From Candidatus Gastranaerophilales bacterium (GTDB lineage: Bacteria; Cyanobacteriota; Vampirovibrionia; Gastranaerophilales; Gastranaerophilaceae), in NCBI GenBank assembly GCA_900548405.1, contig UNSJ01000020.1:1-36533 (forward strand): a DNA stretch of 36,533 nucleotides, given 5' to 3'. How positions within the stretch are numbered: position 1 is the first letter of the stretch; every line of letters begins with the position of its first letter. Under the pieces are notes generated by a model. The model searched no databases. It saw only the letters and a list, made by a program, of their open reading frames with translations, and was not told where the DNA came from. The position numbers and the translations under genes are program-made. Below, one piece after another: positions 31,645-36,533 of the stretch.

Positions 31645-32366
31645 ATGAAAAGATTTGATTTATTCGGGGGGGGGGCACTCTAAAAGCTCCTGCGTTTACT
31701 CTCGCCGAAGGTGCTACGCACGTTGTCATGTTGAACAGTCAACGCCGTTTCGGATTTACTCTTGCTGAAGTATTGGTCACACTCGGTATTATTGGTGTTG
31801 TTTCTGCAATGACAGTCCCGTCTTTGATGCAGAATTATCAAAGACAATCTTATGTTACACAGCTGCATAAGTTTTACAATGAGCTTTCTCAAGCATTATT
31901 GAGATATCAGACTGATAAAAATGCTGTTAATTTGACCGAAGCAGGGTTATCTTCTAATGCAGCTTTAAAAACTTTTATGAATAATTATTTTAAAGTTGTG
32001 CAATCTTGTGATACTGCCGCAGCGCCATGTTTTGCAGCTTCTTATCGTCGTCTTGACGGAGTTGGGATGGGAGAAATTAATTCTGCGGAAAGTTATGTAA
32101 TTGCAAGCGGCGCAGCAATCAGACCGCTTTATTCAAAATCTAATCAAAAAATCGTGAACTTTCTTGTAGATATAAATGGTCAAAAAGGTCCTAATATTTG
32201 GGGCAGAGATATTTTTGTTATCGCTGCTTATAATAATGGTTTACTGGACAGCTGGGCAGAAGATGTTGTTTCTGCGCCATTGACAAAAGAAGAAAGAGAA
32301 GCTGCTCCTGATACCTGGAAGGCTTTTGCGGATATTTTAAACGACAACTGGGAGATGACTTATTAA
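31645..32366 (+). CDS. Prepilin-like protein with duplicated FTLAE site, out of frame across a G10 tract (OFF as written)
   Basis: ATG 31645 with RBS AAAGGAGC encodes MKRFDLF, ten G (31666-31675) and as written stops at TAA 31681-31683. With 11 G the product would be about 240 aa. After Gly residues come TLKAPAFTLAEGATHVVML and NSQRRFGFTLAEVLVTLGII. The FTLAE processing sequence is thus present twice, with Ala and then Gly at -1. The body is complete: QNYQRQSYVTQLHKFYNELSQALLRYQ, CDTAAAPCFAASYRR, FLVDINGQKGPNIWGRDIF and a terminal ILNDNWEMTY. An internal ATG (31728, MLNSQRRFGFTLAE) has no RBS but could permit some product. The gene is nearly identical at DNA level to the pseudogene at 34313 over the first 240 nt. 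Confidence 0.78.
31665..31905 (+). repeat. Direct repeat, copy 1 (pilin 5' region)
   Basis: About 240 nt, from the G tract to the YQTDKNAV codons, match 34399-34639 with few differences (mainly third positions and one codon stretch near LLRYQ/LVRYQ). The copies have the same orientation and flank the PadR and DUF512 genes. Confidence 0.75.
31666..31675 (+). repeat. Poly-G tract (10 G) of the third pilin locus
   Basis: Ten G after TTC. The frame is broken by one base relative to the prepilin downstream, the same register as the other tracts. Confidence 0.8.
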
Positions 32367-32370
32367 TAAA

Positions 32371-32399
32371 TTGATTAAGAGTTCAATTTATGGTATTCT
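32371..32399 (+). promoter_or_regulatory. Promoter of the PadR gene, leaderless type
   Basis: TTGATT (32371-32376), 17-bp spacer, TATTCT (32394-32399), then 6 nt to ATG 32406 and no RBS. It overlaps the inverted repeat AAGAGTTCAAT / ATTGAACTCTT that spans 32377-32418. Confidence 0.5.
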
Positions 32400-32418
32400 T
32401 ACCGTATGATTGAACTCT
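32377..32418. promoter_or_regulatory. Inverted repeat spanning the PadR promoter and start codon
   Basis: AAGAGTTCAAT (32377-32387) and its complement ATTGAACTCTT (32408-32418) are separated by 20 nt that hold the -10 box and the ATG. Arms of 11 bp are long enough to be a dimer operator. PadR regulators often repress themselves by binding such sites. The symmetry is seen and the autoregulation is inferred. Confidence 0.5.
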
Positions 32419-32930
32419 TAATTTTATACGTTTTATTAAAAAAAGATTTGACAATGTATGCTGTGCAAAAGCATATTGAAGATAATTTTGCTCCGTATAC
32501 AAAGCCGAGTTTTGGTGCATTAAAGCCTGCTCTGAGACGTTTAGAAACAAAAGAATGCATAAGCTCAAGAAAGATGATGTCTGACGGAGGCAAACTTTCT
32601 GTATTTTATTCTTTAACCAAAAAAGGAAAAGAAGAATTGAAGCGCCTGTTGCTTGAAGATTTGAGTGATAACCCTCTGCAATTTTTGTCCAATGCAAGAG
32701 TGAAACTTTCTTGCGCTGATGTTTTAGATGCAGATGAAAAGAAAAGATTATTTTTTAGTATAAAATCTCTTGCTATGCAGTTTAAATGCGATGCTCAAAA
32801 TATTTTGGGTGATGAATATAATCATACGAATTTTTATCAAAAAATTATTCTTGATAATGCTGTTTGTGAGTTCTCAAATTTTATTACGATAGTTGAAGGA
32901 TTGGAAAAAGATAATGCCGGCAAAAGTTAG
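32406..32930 (+). CDS. PadR-type transcriptional regulator
   Basis: A 174-aa protein with an N-terminal winged helix. Helices run through IELLILYVLLKKDLTMYAVQKHIED, recognition region SFGALKPALRRLETKECISSRK, and wing DGGKLSVFYSLTKKGKEELKRLL. The C-terminal part (about residues 85-170) is helical and probably forms the dimerisation domain. PadR proteins usually repress neighbouring genes. It lies between two near-identical pilin loci and overlaps the start of the DUF512 gene by 17 nt. An 11-bp inverted repeat spans its promoter. Whether it controls the pilin loci is speculation. Confidence 0.88.
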   Translation: MIELLILYVLLKKDLTMYAVQKHIEDNFAPYTKPSFGALKPALRRLETKECISSRKMMSDGGKLSVFYSLTKKGKEELKRLLLEDLSDNPLQFLSNARVKLSCADVLDADEKKRLFFSIKSLAMQFKCDAQNILGDEYNHTNFYQKIILDNAVCEFSNFITIVEGLEKDNAGKS

Positions 32931-34182
32931 TGAAGTCTTAAAAGGTTCTATTGCTGAAGAACTCGAAATTCAGCCGGGTGATGAAATATTATCAATTGAT
33001 GATACTCAAATGCTTGATATGATTGATTATAATTTCATGTGTAAGTCTGATTTTCTTACAATTGAAGTTAAAAAAACTGACGGTGAAATAGAAGTTATTG
33101 AGATTGAGAAGGATTTTGATGAAGATTTGGGAATTGTCTTTGAAAGCGCAGTATTTGACAGGGTTAAACCTTGTTTGAACAAATGTATATTCTGCTTTGT
33201 TGACCAGCAGCCTAAGGGTTTGAGAGAAACTTTATATGTAAAAGATGATGATTACAGGTTATCTTATCTTCAAGGTACTTACATAACACTGACAAATTTG
33301 AAAGAGGAAGACAAGGAACGTATCAAACGTATGCATTTAGGACCTTTTTATGTGTCTGTACATACGACAAATCCTGATTTGCGTGTGAAAATGCTTAGAA
33401 ATCCTAATGCAGGCAAGGCTTTGGATAACTTAAAATGGTTCAGAAAAAATAAAATACCATTTCATGCGCAAATTGTATTATGTCCCGGGTATAATGACGG
33501 AGCTGAACTTGAAAGAACTCTGTCTGATTTGTCTGAACTTAAAAATACAGTGTTATCGGTAGCAATCGTTCCTGTTGGAATTACGCAATTCAGAAAAGAG
33601 GGATTACAACAGGTTGATAAAAAATGTGCTGTTGAAACTCTTGATATTGCTTCTAAATATAAAAAAGTATGCTGTTCTGATGAGTTTTTCCTGCTTGCTG
33701 AACGAGAAATTCCGCCGACAAAGTATTACGGAAACTTTTGCCAGCTTGAAGACGGCGTAGGTGCTTTAAGAATGCTTCTTGATGATTTTAAATCCAGTGC
33801 TTTGCCTAAATCAATTAAGAAGCATTTGAAAATGTCTTTTGCCGCATCTTACGCAGCTAAATATGCAATCGAGAAAATCGCAAAGGATTTAAATAAGATA
33901 AAAAATCTTACAGTGACAGTTAATCCGGTTAAATCGAATTACTGGGGACAGGATATTACGGTTGCAGGTTTGATTACTACTGATGATTTAATTAATACAG
34001 TAAAAGATTTGGATACGGATATGGTAATTATTCCGACTGTCATGCTTAAGCCTTATTCTGAGGACTTTTTAGACGGGAAAACTCTTACTTATGTTAAAGA
34101 GCAGACTGGAAAAGATTTTTTTGTGGTAAAAGATATTTATTCGATGAAAGAAATTGTTGATTATCTTTGGAGTAAGGCATAA
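32914..34182 (+). CDS. PDZ-containing radical SAM protein (DUF512 / TIGR03279 type)
   Basis: A 422-aa protein. An N-terminal PDZ-like domain (MPAKVSEVLKGSIAEELEIQ, PGDEILSIDDTQMLDMIDY) is followed by the Fe-S motif CLNKCIFCFVDQQPKGLRETLYVKDDDYRLSYLQGTY, whose C-x3-C-x2-C spacing fits radical SAM chemistry. A conserved C-terminal domain of the DUF512 family comes after. Cyanobacteria and clostridia both have this family. Its substrate is unknown. I start it at ATG 32914, because the upstream TTG frame has only a weak RBS and lies inside the PadR gene. It overlaps PadR by 17 nt, so the pair is coupled. Confidence 0.9.
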   Translation: MPAKVSEVLKGSIAEELEIQPGDEILSIDDTQMLDMIDYNFMCKSDFLTIEVKKTDGEIEVIEIEKDFDEDLGIVFESAVFDRVKPCLNKCIFCFVDQQPKGLRETLYVKDDDYRLSYLQGTYITLTNLKEEDKERIKRMHLGPFYVSVHTTNPDLRVKMLRNPNAGKALDNLKWFRKNKIPFHAQIVLCPGYNDGAELERTLSDLSELKNTVLSVAIVPVGITQFRKEGLQQVDKKCAVETLDIASKYKKVCCSDEFFLLAEREIPPTKYYGNFCQLEDGVGALRMLLDDFKSSALPKSIKKHLKMSFAASYAAKYAIEKIAKDLNKIKNLTVTVNPVKSNYWGQDITVAGLITTDDLINTVKDLDTDMVIIPTVMLKPYSEDFLDGKTLTYVKEQTGKDFFVVKDIYSMKEIVDYLWSKA

Positions 34183-34188
34183 TTCAGC

Positions 34189-34217
34189 TTGAAAAGTTTC
34201 AACAAAACAGTTATAAT
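34189..34217 (+). promoter_or_regulatory. Promoter of the fourth poly-G pilin locus
   Basis: TTGAAA (34189-34194), 17-bp spacer, TATAAT (34212-34217), again with the TTGAAA-AG-TTTCAA palindrome over the -35. It is nearly identical to 31488-31516. Confidence 0.6.
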
Positions 34218-34242
34218 AATAAAAGAAAAACGAAAGTAGCAA

Positions 34243-34258
34243 CCAGCGTAGCCGTTGG
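34243..34258 (+). promoter_or_regulatory. Conserved leader hairpin in the fourth pilin locus
   Basis: CCAGCG, loop TAGC, CGTTGG. One G-C pair of the 31574 copy is a G-T wobble here, which keeps the stem. Confidence 0.45.
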
Positions 34259-34398
34259 ACCGACAACATCGGGTTATATATAAATATTATAAACAAACGA
34301 AAGGAGCAATTTATGAGAAAGTTTAGTAAAGAAGCTGCTACGTTAGTTGGAGAAACATTGACAGAGCTCCAATGTGACGGGTCAAGCAGCTATGCTTG

Positions 34399-34639
34399 CG
34401 GGGGGGGGGCACTCTAAAAGCTCCTGCATTTACTCTTGCCGAAGGTGCTACGCACGTTGCCATGTTGAACAGTCAACGCCGTTTCGGATTTACTCTTGCT
34501 GAAGTATTGGTCACACTCGGTATTATTGGTGTTGTTTCTGCAATGACAGTCCCGTCTTTGATGCAGAATTACCAAAGACAATCTTATGTAACACAGCTGC
34601 ATAAGGTTTATAACGAGCTTTCCCAAGCTCTTGTCCGCT
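34399..34639 (+). repeat. Direct repeat, copy 2 (pilin 5' region)
   Basis: Partner of 31665-31905, about 2.7 kb apart. Recombination between the copies would delete PadR, DUF512 and fuse the two pilins. Confidence 0.75.
34400..34409 (+). repeat. Poly-G tract (10 G) of the fourth pilin locus
   Basis: Ten G after TGC, with the same register and the same downstream GCACTCTAAAAGCTCC as the third locus. Confidence 0.8.
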
Positions 34640-34981
34640 ATCAGACTGATAAAAATGCTGTAAATTTAAGAGAAGCCGGACTAAATAATCATGATGCATT
34701 ATCTGACTTTGTAAAAAGTACATTTAAAGTTGTAAAAGAATGTGAAACAATGCAAAATTGCTTTGCTGATGAATATAAAACATTAGCAGGTACATAAGCA
34801 GAAGCTTATTATTTAAGAGAATATAATTCTTATATTTTAGCAAGCGGAGCAGCACTAAGACCTTTATATTCTCCTTCCAGTAGTAAATTGATAAATGTTC
34901 TCGAATGGCTGTCAGAAAGGAACAACTCTTTATGGATGCTTCGGTAAAATCCTAAATGATAACTGGCAGATGACATATTAA

Positions 34982-35007
34982 AAAAGGCTCCTTTTGGAGC
35001 CTTTTTT
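34982..35007. terminator. Bidirectional terminator between the pilin pseudogene and glnA
   Basis: AAAAGGCTCC, loop TTTT, GGAGCCTTTT. The stem has A-run and T-run on its sides, so it works in both directions. The glnA stop codon touches its T-run. Confidence 0.85.
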
Positions 35008-36370
35008 AGTACCTTTCCAAATATTTGTCGATTTCCCACTGAGAAACGTATGTTCTGAATGAGTCCCATTCTTTCTTCTTAGAGGACATAAATTCGTTGA
35101 AAATATGATCACCTAATGCAGCTCTGGATACAAGTGATTTATCAAAATAATCCAAAGCTTCTGCCAAGCTTCCCGGGAGCGAATCAATTCTTTGTTTTTT
35201 ACGTTCTTTAGTAGTTAATTTGTATATATTGCTTTCAACAGGAGCAGGCGGATCAATTTTATTTCTTACCCCGTCTAAACAAGCTTCTAATATTGCTGCA
35301 AATGCTAAATAAGGATTACATGCAGGATCAGGAGATCGAAGTTCAACACGAGTGGCATTTCCGCGTTTTGCAGGAACTCTTAATAATGCACTTCTGTTAG
35401 CCAGTGACCAAGCCAAATAAACAGGCGCTTCATAACCCGGTACAAGGCGTTTAAAACTGTTTACAGTAGGGTTTAACACTGCCGTAATGCTTTTAACGTG
35501 TTTTAACATACCGCCGATTGAATATTTTGCAACATCTGAAAGCTGATATTCTGCGTTTTCATCATAAAAAGCGTTTTTACCGTCTTTAAATAAAGATACA
35601 TTACAGTGCATACCGGAACCGTTAATTCCATAAATAGGTTTAGGCATAAATGTTGCATGTAAGTTATGTCTTGCAGCAATAGCTTTAACAGCAATTTTGA
35701 ATGTTGCAACGTTATCTGCTGCGCTTAAAATATCTGTGTATCTGAAATCAACTTCGTGCTGTCCGTCTGCTACTTCGTGGTGAGATGCTTCAATGTCAAA
35801 TCCCATTTCCTGCAAAGTTAAAACTATATCTGAACGAACATCTTCTCCCAAGTCTTCAGGACCCACATCATAGTATCCTGCACTGTCTTGTGTAGTAGTT
35901 GTTACATTACCGTCTTTATCTTTAGAGAATAAGAAAAATTCGGCTTCAGGACCTATGTTCATAGAAAATCCCATTTTTTCAGCTTCTTTCATAACTCTTT
36001 TTAAATTGCATCTCGGACATCCCTCAAAAGGAGTTCCGTCAGCATTGTAAATATCGCATATCAGTCTTGCTGAGTTTATTCCGTCCTTGCCTCTCCAAGG
36101 TAAAAGCTGGAACGAGTTTTTATCAGGGTGGAAAAACATATCGGAAGTTTCAATGCTTCTAAAGCCTTTAATAGAAGATCCGTCAAGCATAATTTCATTA
36201 TTTAATATTTTTTCAATATGTTGAGAAGGAATTGTCATATTTTTTACTTGTCCGTTTATGTCAACGAACTGTAATTTGATAAATTTGATATTATAGTCTT
36301 TAATAAAGCCTTTAATATCTTCTTCACTAAATTGTTTGTTGTCTAATCTCGTGTGTGCAAATTCTTTCAT
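35006..36370 (-). CDS. glnA: Glutamine synthetase, type I
   Basis: A 454-aa enzyme that makes glutamine from glutamate, ammonia and ATP. Landmarks are the N-terminal beta-grasp KFIKLQFVDINGQVKNM, LDGSSIKGF, the metal/substrate-binding EAEFFLF, HHEVADGQHEVDFRY, the active-site NGSGMHCNVSLF, NPTVNSFKRLVPGYEAPVYLAWSLANRS and RVELRSPDPACNPYLAFA. Its length and lack of the long GSI-beta insert suggest a GSI-alpha form. I do not see a clear adenylylation Tyr motif. RBS GAGG lies 7 nt before ATG 36370. A promoter with a palindromic -10 region precedes it. Confidence 0.95.
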   Translation of the reverse strand: MKEFAHTRLDNKQFSEEDIKGFIKDYNIKFIKLQFVDINGQVKNMTIPSQHIEKILNNEIMLDGSSIKGFRSIETSDMFFHPDKNSFQLLPWRGKDGINSARLICDIYNADGTPFEGCPRCNLKRVMKEAEKMGFSMNIGPEAEFFLFSKDKDGNVTTTTQDSAGYYDVGPEDLGEDVRSDIVLTLQEMGFDIEASHHEVADGQHEVDFRYTDILSAADNVATFKIAVKAIAARHNLHATFMPKPIYGINGSGMHCNVSLFKDGKNAFYDENAEYQLSDVAKYSIGGMLKHVKSITAVLNPTVNSFKRLVPGYEAPVYLAWSLANRSALLRVPAKRGNATRVELRSPDPACNPYLAFAAILEACLDGVRNKIDPPAPVESNIYKLTTKERKKQRIDSLPGSLAEALDYFDKSLVSRAALGDHIFNEFMSSKKKEWDSFRTYVSQWEIDKYLERY

Positions 36371-36426
36371 GTAGACCTCTTTCCTTCTAACTATTTGTTT
36401 GTTCTGAAATAATCAAAACCTCTAAT

Positions 36427-36462
36427 GTATTTTATTAGAATACTTTTTTCAAAAAAGGTCAA
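36427..36462 (-). promoter_or_regulatory. glnA promoter with operator-like palindrome over the -10
   Basis: On the minus strand TTGACC (36462-36457), 17-bp spacer, TCTAAT (36439-36434). The -10 lies in GTATTTTATTAGAATAC (36427-36443), whose arms GTATT and AATAC plus inner bases are nearly perfectly symmetrical (one mismatch). A regulator site is likely. The spacing is not that of NtcA (GTA-N8-TAC). Confidence 0.5.
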
Positions 36463-36533
36463 TAGTTTTTATATTAAGATTAAATAAAGACGGGCAAAAC
36501 GAATACTTAACAAATAGTAAATGTTTTTCTAAA

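Larger units (their letters stand above)
34313..34981 (+). pseudogene. Decayed prepilin-like gene with G10 tract
   Basis: ATG 34313 (RBS AAAGGAGC) encodes a 29-residue leader (MRKFSKEAATLVGETLTELQ and on), then ten G and, as written, a stop at TAA 34415-34417. With 11 G it would fuse to TLKAPAFTLAEGATHVAML and FGFTLAEVLVTLG, as in the 31645 gene. Downstream the body is broken. A nonsense TAA lies at 34795-34797, after which AEAYYLREYNSYILASGAALRPLYS continues in the same frame. A frameshift then occurs near 34900, and the last codons (NGCQKG and ILNDNWQMTY ending at 34981) lie in another frame. About 40 residues of the normal gene are deleted. The gene is therefore dead or a donor for recombination. 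Confidence 0.8.

Noticed and set aside
36371..36430. Glutamine riboswitch in the glnA leader
   Set aside because: The leader is under 60 nt and I cannot find the conserved core of the cyanobacterial glnA RNA. It appears to be plain promoter plus RBS.
36427..36443. NtcA box
   Set aside because: NtcA sites are GTA-N8-TAC. Here the outer GTA and TAC are 11 nt apart.

Overview
The window is a low-GC, gene-dense chromosomal segment. It most likely comes from a gut or environmental non-photosynthetic cyanobacterial relative (Melainabacteria / Vampirovibrionia, probably Gastranaerophilales). This is inferred from several prepilin-like proteins of the FTLAEVL(I/V)TLGIIGVV type, a DUF512/PDZ radical-SAM protein of a kind also found in cyanobacteria, proteins with an N-terminal TSFKGN motif, and a cyanobacteria-like set of housekeeping genes. 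I see no rRNA, tRNA, CRISPR array, transposase or phage gene. No gap without a gene exceeds about 300 bases.

Layout. 1-447 is the start of a membrane protein (minus, cut by the window edge). 528-1662 is prfB with its programmed +1 frameshift. 1666-2532 is a prepilin-like gene whose start codon and body are put out of frame by a run of ten G. 2538-3170 is a PHP phosphoesterase. 3258-5192 holds a membrane protein, a small zinc-ribbon protein and rph. 5229-5857 holds two small secreted coiled-coil proteins. 5951-7591 is ilvB, followed by a pilin-domain protein without a prepilin motif, a family 4 uracil-DNA glycosylase and an M16 peptidase (both minus). 10284-12954 is nanE, a ROK kinase, a small ORF and a UbiA-type prenyltransferase. 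12946-13969 is a minus-strand pilin divergent from an XRE regulator. 14042-17570 is lysA-cdaA-yitT plus a small conserved ORF.

17607-19825 is a coupled pair of lineage-type proteins. 19889-22532 is a divergent pair of glycosyltransferases. 22582-25676 is the pgpH-ybeY-dgkA operon. 25662-26545 is a second, degenerate pilin locus and a small ORF. 26640-31445 holds mazG, two small genes, a DapL-like aminotransferase and mlaF-mlaE. 31488-34981 holds two further poly-G pilin loci, the second a pseudogene, flanking a PadR regulator and the DUF512 protein. 35006-36370 is glnA.

How the parts connect. Lysine and peptidoglycan precursor genes (lysA, a DapL-like aminotransferase), undecaprenol/diacylglycerol kinase, amino-sugar genes and c-di-AMP synthesis (cdaA) and breakdown (pgpH) suggest cell-envelope supply and its second-messenger control. 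The Mla-type ABC pair points to a diderm envelope.

The most unusual signal is a family of four pilin loci. They share a promoter (TTGAAA-like, 17 bp, TATAAT), a leader and a 10-nt G-rich tract just after the start codon. In every copy the tract leaves the start codon one base out of frame with the prepilin, with a zero-frame stop a few codons later. One extra G, or a -1 ribosomal shift, would restore the fusion. Phase variation is the simplest reading. The identical register in all four copies, including one whose tract is interrupted by T, also allows a programmed slippage mechanism. A second recurrent pattern is promoters whose -10 box lies 6-8 nt upstream of the start codon, predicting leaderless mRNAs for prfB, nanE, mlaE, the PadR gene, the XRE gene and possibly one more.
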